Origin: Ovis canadensis
Taxonomy: Eukaryota; Chordata; Mammalia; Artiodactyla; Bovidae
Assembly: GCF_042477335.2 (NCBI RefSeq)
Contig: NC_091262.1
Coordinates: forward strand, 69,612,001 to 69,676,000
Direction of reading: 5' to 3'
DNA: 64,000 nucleotides
The translations under genes and the position numbers were made by a program. Positions 32,764-43,754 of the stretch are shown here, one piece after another. Position 1 is the first letter of the stretch, and every line of letters starts with the position of its first letter. Under the pieces are notes generated by a model. The model ran no database searches. It was not told the origin of the DNA and was given only the letters and a program-made list of their open reading frames with translations.

Positions 32764-32920
32764 AAATGGATGGATACACGGAGAGGTAGGTGGGTTGGGT
32801 GGATGGATGGGTGAGTAGGAGGATGAATAAGACGGGTAAATAGAAGGATAAGGGGGTAGATAGACAGGTGGGTGAGTAATGGGTGGATAGATGGATGAAT
32901 GGGTGGGTGCATGGAGGGTT
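32764..32920 (+). repeat. (GGAT)n imperfect microsatellite
   Basis: About 155 bp of GGAT/GGGT/GATA tetranucleotides abutting the LTR. Confidence 0.9.
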
Positions 32921-33604
32921 TTGAGGTCAGGTGCTGGGACAATGGAAATATCATTAACTCATTAACAGAAACACAAAAGTGAGGAGGAATCATTGTGGCC
33001 TCCGCTTCAGCCTGCGGCATCTGTTTCAGTTACCTGAGCTGGTTGCAGACAATCCTGCTTTGTCACCCAGGCCTCATCACAGCCAGCTCTCCCTTCTGCC
33101 ACTCCCGGAGGAAAGGTACCCCTCCATGGAAATTGCATTTTGCCAGGAGTGTCCCCTCTCTACTTGCTCTCCACAGAAAGCCTGCTCCCCAAAATGAAAG
33201 GCACAGTGGGTGCATGGTGTTCTGTAAATGGGAACATGTGACTGGGACAGATGGACCAGGTCACGCCAGGTAAGAGCCCTCCACGTGCCAGGAACATTTC
33301 TGCACATTCATTCTCTCTCTCACCAGCATCCACTTTCCAGATGAAAAAACTGAGGCTGCTCAAGATTCTAAAACCGTGTGGGGCCCTGTGGAGCTTGCAG
33401 GCACGAAAGCCTTTTTTTTGTCTCCCCCTTTCTTGTAGGCCAGACTCCAGCCTCCATGATCTTCCCTTAGGTCCGAAGGGCAGATTTGAACAGTTGCTAA
33501 TCAAGAGAGGGGCAGCTGAGAAACCGCCTGAGGCAAGATTATACGGGAGGAAGAAGCTCATCAACATTCGGAGACTGACCACCTGAGATGAAGTTAAGGG
33601 AGTG
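32921..33604. other. unique sequence with a MIR fragment
   Basis: MIR-like 33280-33370 ('ttccagatgaaaaaactgag'). A 155-codon minus ORF here has no family features. Confidence 0.4.
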
Positions 33605-33797
33605 AAGGCAGGAGAAGAAGGGGACAACAGAAGATGAGCTGGTTGGAAGGCATCACCGGCTCAATGGCCATGAGTTTGAGTAAACTCTGGGAGATGGTGC
33701 AGGACAGGAAAGCCTGGCATGTTGCAGTCCATGGGGTTGCAGAGAGTCGGACACAACTGAGCAACTGAGTGACTGAATGACTGAACAACGACAACAG
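33605..33797 (+). mobile_element. BovB 3' fragment
   Basis: Last ~190 bp of BovB, ending in a 'gactgaacaacgacaacag' tail. Confidence 0.88.
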
Positions 33798-33951
33798 GCC
33801 CTGCTCATACCTAATCTTAGCAGAGACCTCACCCTTGAACCACTAATAAAAAACCCTTCATCAAATCCTCTGGGGCTGCGACACATAGTTTTTCAAGGTG
33901 AGAGCCCCCAGTGTCCCTCTTTGTCTGGCAAAGTAATACAGTTATCCGTTT

Positions 33952-34164
33952 GTGTGTGTGTGGTAGTCATTCAGTCGTGTCTAACTCTTTGCGACCCCAT
34001 GGACTGTAGCCCGCCAGGCTCCTCTAATCATGGGATTTTTCAGGCAAGAATACTGTAGTGGATTGCCATTGCCTTCTCCAGGAGATCTTCCTGTCTTGGG
34101 GATCGAACCCAGGTCTCTTGCATTGCAGGCAGATGATTTACTGTCTGAGCCACCAGGGAAGCCC
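33952..34164 (-). mobile_element. Bov-tA SINE
   Basis: Full length, with a short GT run at its 3' end (33951-33962). Confidence 0.9.
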
Positions 34165-34267
34165 TTTATCCTTTTCTGCTTCACCCAAAACTCTGTCTCC
34201 AAGATTCAATTCAGCACCAGTGTATACAGAAGTTGAGCTTTCAGCAATAATTATGTGATGTAAGCCA

Positions 34268-34476
34268 GGGCTTCCCTGGTGGCTCCGTGGTAAAGAATCC
34301 ACCTGCAATGCACGATGTGCAGGTTCAGTCCCTGGGTAGGGAAAATATGCTGGAGGAGCAAATGGCAACCCACTCCAGGATTCTTGCCTGGAAAATGCCA
34401 TGGACAGAGGAGCCTGGAGGGCTACAGTCCATGGGGTTGCAGAATCGAACTCAGCTTAGCAACTAAACAACAACAA
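34268..34476 (+). mobile_element. Bov-tA SINE
   Basis: Full length, about 100 bp from an inverted copy at 33952-34164, so the pair could base-pair in one transcript. Confidence 0.9.
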
Positions 34477-34837
34477 ATGACGCAAGCCAGGTTTTGAGCT
34501 CAGATTGGTCCACACTTTCCTTTACACCACACTTTCTGTTCATCACAGTTGTTACAGAGCAGCCACCCCCCACTTCCAGGGTTTGCCAGGCTCCAGTTCC
34601 CCCAGATGCCACCAGGCCAACAGGCTTGGGCCTGGGCCAGCTCCACCGTGACCCCCCCCCCACCGCCCACGACCCCTACTGCACCTGGCATGTCAACCAT
34701 TTTCTCACCACTCAAGAAGATGAACCTACTGTGTGACCAAGGCTTGGATCCCCAAGGTGGAGGGGATTGGGACAAAGAATCAAAACACAGAGCCGCTGTG
34801 TCTGCCTCACGCTACCGTTCAGCTAAGAAACTGAGGG

Positions 34838-35045
34838 GCTTCCCTGGTGTCTCAGTGGTTAAAAACAAAAAAAAACCCACCTGCCAAAGCAGGTTCGATT
34901 CCTGGGTTGGGAAGATTCCCTGGAGAAGGAAATGGCACCCCACTCCTGTGAGCTTGCCTGGGAAATCCCACGGACAGAGGAGCCTGGCGGGCTACAGTCC
35001 ATGGAGTCGCAAAAGAATCAAATGCCACTTAGTGACTAAACAACA
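34838..35045 (+). mobile_element. Bov-tA SINE
   Basis: Full length with an A-rich insertion in the head (about 34861-34877). Confidence 0.88.
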
Positions 35046-35770
35046 AGAAACTGAGACACTACGTGTGAAGCAACCCAACACCTAAGAGCAAACCTTCAGA
35101 CAAATGCCCATCAGCACAGAGGCCTCCAAGGACCTGAACATCCAGGAGCAGTTAAATCCCCAAAGGCAGGAAGGGACTCTGACTCGAGCTGGGAGCCCCA
35201 TGCACATTCTAGGTCAAAGAGCTAGTGCTGCTGAGCTGGTGCATAAACAGCGGTCTAATCTGTCACCCATCTCTTCTGAGTGGTGGCTTGATGGCACACA
35301 CACAGTTACTCATGGGCTGGGCAGCTCTGCTCAGGCAGCCACCAGCACAGCGAGCTGGGGGATTTCCTGCGTGCCCAGCTTCTCTTCCCTTCGGCTGGTC
35401 AAACTTCCACCTGCTTTAAACACTTCCTAAAAGTGCCCTTTTCAGAGGTCGTTGATGTCTCCTTGCGGGGCAGGAGTAGAATCAGACTGCATTTTCCCCT
35501 TAGTCCCCAGCTTTTCCCTAAATAGCCTCACTCCAGCAAAAGCAGGGAGACAACCTCACTTCTAAAGCCCTCGACACTATTTCAACATTCAATTCCATCG
35601 CGAGCTCACAAAGGCACTGTGAGTCGATGGGGCGGGCACTGTGAACCTATTTCACAGAACCTGAAGCCCAGAGAGGCTAACCTAGTTGCTCACGTCCATA
35701 CAGTAAGTTGGGTGGATCTGAATCTAGAACCCAGACCACTAGGCACCAACCCGCTGCCTTTGAGCTCTTT
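35046..35770. other. unique sequence, MIR at right
   Basis: MIR-like 35600-35770 ('cagaacctgaagcccagaga'). Confidence 0.4.
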
Positions 35771-35844
35771 CCATCATAAATCACAGCAAGGAATGCGCGT
35801 GACACACAGAGAGCAGAGACACATGGAGCCAGAGCAGTACTTAC

Positions 35845-36440
35845 CTTATCACTGTGATGCACGCGGATCATTTCTACTCTATTTTGTTTTTCTAAGGGTC
35901 GTGAGCTGATAAACCGATTTCCTGACGTGCTGTTGTGTCAGGATCCCACCCCTGTCTGCCCAGGCTCCAGACCCCAGGAAGGGGACGGTCGCTGCTGCCA
36001 GGTGGGGAGGAGCAGACAGCGAGGCAGGGAGCGGCAGCCTCGGGAGATCTGGGTCCTCTCAGACTCTGCGGGCCCGCCTGAGCTCAGCCCTCAAACCTCC
36101 ACCAGCCGTCTTCCTCCGGCGCTTGCAGAGGAAGGACCCCGCAGCCAGGACCCGAGCTCCCCCTCCTGCGATTTCCCGAAGGCCACGCCCCCGACAGGCC
36201 ACGCCCCCAGCTCAGTCTCGAAAATCCCAGCGGGAGGCTCTGCCCATTCCCGAGCTGAGGCAGGATCATGTGAACTCAGAGCTGGTGTCAGGCTGGGTGG
36301 CTGCGAGGAAAGCTCGCCCACCACAGGATGAAGGCGGCGGGACAGCTCCCTCCAGGCGCCCTGAGCCTGCCTTCCATACACCGCAGACACAGTGGGCGAC
36401 CTTGCCGAGAATGCTAAAGCTTCCATTCGGGGCAGGGACC
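35845..36440 (-). promoter_or_regulatory. GC-rich region; candidate proximal GPR68 promoter and first exon
   Basis: On the minus strand, two GC boxes (GGGGGCGTGGCC at 36181-36192 and 36197-36208, 16 bp apart) precede about 300 bp that ends in a strong donor GATAAG|GTAAGTACT (GT = complement of 35843-35844). No TATA box is seen. A transcript starting near 36.15 kb and spliced to the acceptor at 23438 would supply a GPR68 5' UTR. This is inferred and untested. Confidence 0.4.
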
Positions 36441-36604
36441 TCAAGGACTTGGGGGGATTCAGGAGGAGCCAGGTGTGCTAATTCTACCCACCCAATCACC
36501 TTTGAGCACCTGCAAGACATCAGGAGATTCAGGATGTTGAACCCTTGAGCCAGAGGTCTTGACTTGAGCCAGACAGGCTGACGCTCAGATAACTAGAAAG
36601 TATC

Positions 36605-36772
36605 AGTCTGCCAACGAAGGAGACTGGGGTTCATTCCCTGGGTTGGGAAGATCCCTTGGAGGAGGAAATGGCAACCCACTCCAGTATTCTTGCCCAGAAA
36701 ACCCCATGGACAGAGGAGCCTGGTGGACTACAGTCCATGGGGTCACAAAGACTCGGACATGATTGAACCATG
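36605..36772 (+). mobile_element. Bov-tA SINE, 5'-truncated
   Basis: The head lacks its first ~35 bp, and the BovA unit is complete. Confidence 0.85.
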
Positions 36773-37174
36773 AAACCACCACCACAGACACAAGAGCGAG
36801 AAGGCAGCAGACACGGGCGGAGGAAGCTGTTTCCACTCCACCCCCGGACTGTCACCCTTCAGCAGCCAGCATCTGGGTCAGTGGGGCACAACTACATGAG
36901 CCAGAAACTGGGCAGCTTATAAAAAATAACACCACTGCCCGGGCCCCACCCCAGACGAATTAAATCATATTTTCTGGAGATGAGGTACCAGCCTCAGTGT
37001 TTCTAAAAGCTCTCTGGGTGGTTCCAGGGCACAGTCAGGAGGGGAAGCACTGAGGTGGGAGCGAGGGAGGTGGGGGGTGGGCGCGGGTAACTTGTTCTGC
37101 AGATCAACAGAAGGAGGGCATTAGAGGAAGCCTCTGGGTTGTGAATAAGGTGGGCATCAATGTTTTGTTTTTGA
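36773..37174. other. unique sequence
   Basis: No gene or repeat recognised. Confidence 0.35.
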
Positions 37175-37197
37175 TATTTATTTATTTGGCTGTGCTA

Positions 37198-37407
37198 GGC
37201 TTCCCTGGTGGCTCAGATGGTAAAGAATCTACCTGCAGTGCAGGAGACCAGGGTTTGATCCCTGGGTCGGGAAGATCCCTGGAGAAGGGAATGGCTACTC
37301 ACTCCAGTGTTCTTGCCTGGAGAATTTCACGGACAGAGGAGCCTGGCGGGCTACAGACCATGGGGTTGCAAAGAGTCTGACACGACTGAGTGACTAGCAC
37401 TTCACTT
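37198..37407 (+). mobile_element. Bov-tA SINE inside CHR
   Basis: Full length and little diverged. Confidence 0.9.
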
Positions 37408-37517
37408 CGGATCTTAGCTGAAGCACTCAAGATATTCAATCTTCACGGTGGCATGTGGGATATTTAGTTGTGGCATGCAGAGTCCAGTTCCCTGACTAGG
37501 GATTGAACCCGGGCTCC

Positions 37518-37730
37518 GACTCACTGGAAAAGACCCTGATGCTTGGAAAGACGAGGACAGGAGGAAAAGGGGACAACAGAGGATGAGATGGTTGGATGGC
37601 ATCACCGACTCAATGGACATGAGTTTGAGCAGACTTTGGGAGATTAGTGAAGGACAGGGAAGCCTGCAGGTGTGCTGAAGTCCATGGGATTGAAAAAGAG
37701 TTGGACATGATTTGGCTACTGAACAACAAC
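37518..37730 (+). mobile_element. BovB 3' fragment inside CHR
   Basis: 'gactcactggaaaagaccct' to 'gctactgaacaacaac'. Confidence 0.88.
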
Positions 37731-37924
37731 CCTGCACTGGGGGCCCAGAGTCTTATCTACTGGACCACCAGGGAATTCTTGAACATCCATGTTTTTAAAC
37801 AGTGTGGCCCTGAGCAGGGAGCAAGCATGGGGCTCTGGCTTCATGGGGTCTTCTGGCTCTCAGGACCATTTCCTGAACTCCCTCAGCCCAGCAGAGCTAA
37901 CAGGATCCATGGAGGTGACCTAGC

Positions 37925-38040
37925 CCAGACTCTTCCCTTTACAGATGGGGAAACTCAGGCCCATAGGGGCAAAGGCTCTAGATACGTCTTACTAAGTGAC
38001 AGAGCCATGATTCTCCAAATGGTCTGCCGAGCTGTTTCAG
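37925..38040 (+). mobile_element. MIR SINE fragment
   Basis: 'tttacagatggggaaactca' core. Confidence 0.7.
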
Positions 38041-39052
38041 TTTAACCTCCTCTCTCCGTGGTGTCTCCTTGGAAGCTGACTGCAAGAACATTGCTGGGGC
38101 CAGAAAACCAATGTCCACCATGGGCGGGGGGTGTCGGGGGGCACTGAGGATGTGCATTCTCTATTTTGTTGGGTGATTTGTGATTTCATCTTCTCTAGGA
38201 AGTGAACTGGTATAGTCCTGCCGGGAGGCTGTACTGGTAGGGGGCCCAGCAAAAATACCCCTCTGTGGGGCCTGGGCCTCCAAGCAAATGCTCCTCCTTC
38301 TGACAAGCAGAAGCCTTGTCACAGAGCAGCAGTGTGTGTGGACACAGAGTGCAGAAGTCTGTGGGCTCTTCCTGATGCCGTATGAAAGGACAGGTGGGGA
38401 AGGAGTGCAGGATTGACTTAAGGGTGAAAGTCTGGCTACCCCCAGGACACACCCAGCAAGGAGAGCACCCCTCACTCTCTTTACAGGGTGGCCCAGCCTA
38501 ACAGGATGCACACACACAGGCTGTCTATACCATCAGCATCCATACCTGCAAGACCACTGACGGCAGTGGGTACCCCGCTTTCGCCAGGGATCCCCCCCTA
38601 CCTCCTTTCCTATTGGGCCTTTGGAACTGCAGATGGAAAGATGACGCTGACTTCAGATCAGTGAGCCCAGATCCTCTGTGAAATGCCCACTCAGGAAGAG
38701 AAAAAAGAACCTGTGTGTATTCTACTTTGGTGCTGATGTTTTTTTCTTTAATATAAAACAGGAAGGAAGGACTAGAAACCACGATGACATCGAGCACCAA
38801 GCAGTGGCCTGTTGCATTCTGCAGACTCCATCGCAACCTCAGTCCCCCTGCAACTTCTCCAAGTAAACCTACAACCAAGTGAAAGCAGTGAGCTTGTGAT
38901 TAAAATACAACCTCAGGAGAAGCCCACCTCTCCCCATTCAGACTTCTCTCCTTAAACCCAAAGTGGGCAGATGAGAGGCAGGCATCTGGTGAGGAGTGAG
39001 AATGCCTGAGTCCTCTGGGGTGCTAGGGCTGCCTCAGTGGCTCTTTCCTGCC
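38041..39052. other. unique sequence
   Basis: No gene, RNA or repeat recognised over 1 kb. Confidence 0.35.
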
Positions 39053-39332
39053 TGCTGCTGCTGCTGCTAAGTGGCTTCAGTCGTGTCTGACTCTGTGCGA
39101 CCCCATAGACGGCAGCCCACCAGGTTCCCCCATCCCTGGGATTCTCCAGGCAAGAACACTGGACTGGGTTGCCATTTCCTTCTCCAATGCATGCAACTGA
39201 AAAGTGAAAAGTGAAGTCGCTCAGTCGTGTGTGACTCTTAGCGACCCCATGGACTGCAGCCTACCAGGCTCCTCTGTCCATGGGATTTTCCAGGCAAGAG
39301 TGCTGGAGTGGGTTGCCATTGCCTTCTCCGTC
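39053..39332 (-). mobile_element. Bov-A2 SINE
   Basis: Two BovA units in minus orientation with an (AGC)n tail, seen on the plus strand as TGCTGCTGCTGCTG at the left edge. Confidence 0.88.
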
Positions 39333-39489
39333 TTTCCTGCCTAGAAAGACATAAGGGCCAAAATTGGGCAGGCTTGCCACCTGAAATCATTTGCTCATTC
39401 TGCTCTTCCAGCCCCATGAGAGCAGTCTTAAAGCACTGCAGACCCACTGGGATGACAGCCCCAGAAACTTGGATGAGCCCTGTGCTGTG

Positions 39490-39684
39490 CTGCGCTTAGT
39501 TGCTCACTCTTTGTGACCCCATGGATTGTAGCCCACCAGGCTCCTCTGTCCATGGGGATTCTCCAGGCAAGAATACTGGAGTGGGTTGCCATTCCCTCCT
39601 CCAGGGGATCTTCCCAAGCCAGGGATCAAGCCCAGGTTTCCTGCATTACAGATGGATTCTTTACCATCTGAGCCACCAGGGATA
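39490..39684 (-). mobile_element. Bov-tA SINE
   Basis: Full length. It runs into a 12-bp perfect palindrome pair at its head end. Confidence 0.88.
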
Positions 39685-39708
39685 CCCAGGATAAACCCTG
39701 GGTATCCC
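39679..39708. repeat. 12-bp perfect inverted repeat
   Basis: GGGATACCCAGG (39679-39690), spacer ATAAAC, CCTGGGTATCCC (39697-39708). Confidence 0.95.
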
Positions 39709-39954
39709 TATTGTGTCCTCAGGATAAACACCTGCTTCATGAACCTAGAGGCTTGGAAGGGCTGGTGGACTTTTCTGGGCTGCTCTAGAGGTCACCAAGA
39801 GCGCAACAGGGCCCCAGACCACAAGGCCTTTGTGCATCTACTGCTGCCCCCCTAGAGGTCCAGACAGCCTGGGAGTCATCAGAGGGAGGGTTCTGGAGTG
39901 GGCACTGAGCTGGTGACAGAATGCAAGTTCCTCCAGCACATGACAGTCACACGG

Positions 39955-40130
39955 AGCGGTTAAGAACAGAAACTCTGGGCCAGACTGTGGAGGTTAAGTC
40001 CCCGTGCTGCTACTGTCTGACTATGTGACCTTGAGAAACTCCGTTTCCGGATGACCAGCTGGCACTTGTGAGAATCAAAGATGAGGTCCAGCAAGTGCCT
40101 GGCACTTAGTAGGTCAGTGGCAGTGAGGAT
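39955..40130 (-). mobile_element. MIR SINE
   Basis: 'gcggttaagaacagaaactc', 'tgactatgtgaccttgagaa' and 'gtgcctggcacttagtaggt' in antisense consensus order. Confidence 0.82.
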
Positions 40131-40140
40131 GCAGTGATGA

Positions 40141-40186
40141 ATAGAATGGTGGTGGTGATGGTGGTGGTGATGGTGATGGTGATGGC
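40141..40186 (+). repeat. (GGTGAT)n microsatellite
   Basis: GGT/GAT trinucleotide array of about 45 bp directly after the MIR. Confidence 0.9.
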
Positions 40187-40667
40187 CCCACTCCCTCGAG
40201 CTCCCACTGCCTCTCCATCTGAGTCTCCCTAGAGAGGGTGAAGGATGGGCAGGCCAGCTTGGTAGGATGCTTGTCACGGTGTGTACCGTATTCCCCACAG
40301 GTACTCTACTGATTTGGGACTAGTTGGGGTAAAGGTCTTGGAGGCTCCCCAAGGGCTCTGAAAAATGGCAGAAATGTCTATCATGAGATGTCTACTGTTT
40401 GACTGCAGGGGTGGTGACTTGTGCACTGAAAACTGGTCTTGGCCTTCCCAGCCTCACACTGCAGCACACACCTACATCAGAGGAGCTGATGCAAGGCATC
40501 GCACTGCTGCAAGTTCCACGTGGCCAGGTACCAATTAGGATGGCTTCAAGGACCAAGAGAAGGACCAGCAGAGAACCTCCCATAGTGCCTGGCTCTGCTG
40601 CCCTCCCTCATGGGGTCGGGAAAGAGGCGGGAGCAACTCAGGATCAGGGAGTACAGGAAGTGCCATT

Positions 40668-40830
40668 TGGGGAGCACGTGCTGAGTGCCTTCCAAATATC
40701 TCCCGTTTTAAGCTTCACCTCAACTCTCTTCAATAGGCAAGGCAACTGAGACTCAGACGGGGCCAGCATCTTGCCCAGGGTCACACAGCAGGCAAAATGC
40801 AGAGTGGTTTGACTCCAAAGACAGGGCTCT
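40668..40830 (+). mobile_element. MIR SINE
   Basis: 'gcaactgagactcagacggg' and 'gcccagggtcacacagcagg' match the MIR core and 3' half. Confidence 0.75.
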
Positions 40831-40839
40831 AGACTAGCT

Positions 40840-41752
40840 TCCTGTTGCTGCTGAAACAAATTACCACAAACTTAGCTTAAGACAACACTCATTTCTTACC
40901 ATCTGGTGGTCAAAGTGGGTCTTTAAAAAAATTAAAGAGGGCTTCCCTGTTGGCTCAGTGGTGAAGAATCTGCCTGCCAAAGCAGGAGACATCAGTTCGA
41001 TCCCTAGTCTGGGAGGATCCCACATACCTTGGAGCCACTAAGCCCATGAGCCACACCTACTGAACTCTGGAGCCCAGGAGCCCCACGCTCTGCAACAAGA
41101 GAAGCTACGGCAATAAGAAGCCCCCACACCACAACTAGAGACTGGCCCGCACAGCAACTGAAGACCCAGCACAGCCAAACAGACATAAATAAAATTATTC
41201 AAAAAATAAAAAAAGCTGGGACTTCCCTGGTGGTCCAGTGGTTAAGACTGTACTTGGAAAAGGCAGGGGAACTAAGGTCCCACATATTGCGAGGTGTGGT
41301 TAAAAAAAAAAAAATAGTGGGTCTTGCTGGGCTAAAATCAAAGTGTCAGCAGGCCTGCCTTTCTTCTGGAGGGTATGGGGAAAACCCACTTCCTTGCCTT
41401 TTCCAGCTTCTAAAGGCTTCTGGCATCCTTTGGCCTGTGCCGCCTTCCGCTTTCAAAGCCAGCAGTGGCAGGCTGAGTCCATCTCACATCTTACCACACG
41501 GACCTCTGCTCCCGTCTTCACATCTCCTTCTCTGCCCCCTCAGCCCTCTCTTCCTATTAAGGACCCTGTGATCGCACTGGGCCCACCTAGATAATCCAGG
41601 ACAATCTCCCTATTTGAAGGTCAGCTGATTTGCAACCTTAATTCCACCTGCTGCCTTAATGTCCTTTTGCCATGTAAGGTAACATATTCACAGGCTTCAG
41701 GGACCAGCAGCTGGACATCATTTGGGGGCCATTATTCTATCTACCACAACCC
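40840..41752 (-). mobile_element. ERVL-MaLR LTR (fossil), with CHR SINEs inside
   Basis: Antisense MaLR text from 'ctgaaacaaattaccacaaa' to 'ggggccattattctatctac'. About 520 bp of LTR remain once the 0.39-kb SINE insert is left out. Ancient and solitary. Confidence 0.72.
40924..41315 (+). mobile_element. two CHR SINEs in tandem
   Basis: A long CHR (40938-41205) and a short CHR (41218-41314, with an internal deletion) lie between perfect AGTGGGTCTT duplications (40914-40923 and 41316-41325). Only one target-site pair flanks both, so the second probably entered the first one's A-rich tail. Confidence 0.85.
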
Positions 41753-41796
41753 CCGTGTTGTATCTAAGGCCTTGTGAGCAGCACTTCACAAATGCC

Positions 41797-41972
41797 ACTA
41801 AGTCTCATCTGACTCTTTGTGACCCCATGAACTGCAGCCCAGCAGGCTCCTCTGTCCATGGGATTTCCCAGCCAAGAATACTGGAGTGGGTTGCATTTCC
41901 TGCTCTAGGGGATCTTCCCCAACTGCATTGGCAAGCAGGTTCTTTACCACTGAGCCACCAGGGAAGCCCCCC
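41797..41972 (-). mobile_element. Bov-tA SINE, head deleted in part
   Basis: BovA unit complete, with the head shortened by a deletion. Confidence 0.85.
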
Positions 41973-41994
41973 GACACCCCCCCCAAGAAGCTGT

Positions 41995-42343
41995 GCTGCT
42001 GCTGCTGCTAAGTCACTTCAGTCGTGTCCGACTCTGTGCGACTCCAGAGACGGCAGCCCGCCAGGCTCTCCCGTCCCTGGGATTCTCCAGACAAGAATAC
42101 TGGAGTGGGTTGCCATTTCCTTCTCCAATGCATGAAAGTGAAAAGTGAAAGTGAAGTTGCTCAGTCGTGTCCGACTCTTCGCGATCCCATGGACTGTAGC
42201 CTACCAGGCTCCTCCGTCCATGGGACTTTCCAGGCAAGAATACTGGAGTGGGTCGCCATTTCCTTCTCCAGGGGATCTTCAGTTGAACCCAGGTCTCTGC
42301 ATTGTAGGCAGATGCTTTACTGTCTGAGCCACCAGGAAAGTCC
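41995..42343 (-). mobile_element. Bov-tA/Bov-A2 composite SINE
   Basis: tRNA head, then two BovA units, then an (AGC)n tail (TGCTGCTGCTGCTGCTG on the plus strand), in minus orientation. This joins the Bov-tA head to the Bov-A2 dimer. Confidence 0.85.
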
Positions 42344-43214
42344 GAAAGGCACAACAAAAATGTGTTGAACGTTTGAATGAATAAATGAATCTAAATTCCG
42401 TTTCTTTCTGCAGTCCGCTTGGAAGGCCATCGTGGCTGAAATTGAAGTTAGGAGCTAGCAAACTGGGGAAGGGAGTCAGGATATGGGATGGGGCAGCAGG
42501 AAGAAGGTTGGTTTTGACACCCGGGGCGTGTGCGTGGGTTGGTGTGTGAAATGCATTACAACAGCAACCCGAAAGACAGACTCTGGTCTCTCTTTGGAGA
42601 ATTTGTGGTCTGAGAAGGTCTGAGCTGTCTGGGCCATCCTTCCAGTTCTGAGGCCAGAGCACAAACCACAGGCCACAAGGTTGTCATGACAACCCTCCCT
42701 GCACCTGCCTCTCCCACCAGCTTCCTGCCTTTAGCCCAAGAGTGCGCCAACCCATCAATTAATAACCTAATAATGTCTGACAACAATCACTCCAAACACC
42801 CAGGCAGCAACCCTCTTGAGAAACAGGCTTCTCCAGGGAGCAAGAGCTACAAAGATGCTCATTACAGTCAGCCAGGGCCACCTGCTAAAATCTAGTTTTC
42901 TGAATTCAAATGACTCTCTCTCTGGCTTCTTCCTCTTGTTTTAAGGGCATGGGGTTGGTAGAGCTGATGACTGAAGCCTCAGAGGGTCCAGGGAAACAGA
43001 CTCTAGAGAAGCTGCCATGCAGCATGCCTGCTCCCTCAGCCCAGAATCAGATCCAGAGAAACTGATCCTGACCAGATGGCCTCTGGGATAAGGCCCTAGT
43101 CATGGATGGTTGTATGCCTGCTGGTCTTCTCCTAGGAGAAGTCTATGTCTTCTGCAAAGATTAATTAATTTGTCACCATGGCACTCAGAAAAAACAACAA
43201 AACAAAGGAAAGAC
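42344..43214. other. unique sequence
   Basis: No gene or repeat recognised. Confidence 0.35.
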
Positions 43215-43732
43215 TTTCAAGTTGTGGTAGACTCAAGATGGTTAGAAATTATGTGATATTCTTCTCATGGAGAGAGATGTCAGTCCCCTCCCCTTGAATC
43301 TAGGTGGGCTCTGTGACTAGTGACCAATAAAATGATCCAGAAGCCATACTGTATCAGCTTCTGAGTCCAAGTCTAAAGAGACTGGGGGCTCCCTCTTCCT
43401 GTCTCTTGGGATAGTAGCTCTTGAAACCTAGGTGCCATGCTGTGAGAAAGCCCAAGTAGTCTCAGAGAGGCCCACTGAGAGGAGCCTAGACCCTGGGTGA
43501 CAGACCCAGCTGACAGCCAGGATCAACTGGCTTTCCATACAAGTGTGTGATTTTTGGAAGAAGACCCTCTATCCCTAGCTGGGCCATCTTAGCTGATAAT
43601 GCAAGGAGTAGAGATAAGCTATACCCACCAAGCTGTGACCAAATTGCAGATTCGTGAGCAAAACAGGTGAGTTATTTTAAGCCACTATCTTTTGAAGTGG
43701 TTTTGATGTAACAAAAGATAAATGGAACACAT
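43215..43732 (+). mobile_element. MLT1-like MaLR LTR (fossil)
   Basis: Plus-orientation MaLR text: 'gtgggctctgtgactagtga', 'gccatgctgtgagaaagccc' and 'gttattttaagccactatct'. Solitary and old. Confidence 0.7.
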
Positions 43733-43754
43733 CTTTTTTTTTTCCCCCCTGCAA

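Larger units (their letters stand above)
37175..37779 (-). mobile_element. CHR SINE split by two later insertions
   Basis: CHR pieces at 37175-37197, about 37408-37517 and 37731-37779, minus orientation, with a Bov-tA and then a BovB piece between them. The three pieces are in consensus order. Confidence 0.8.
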
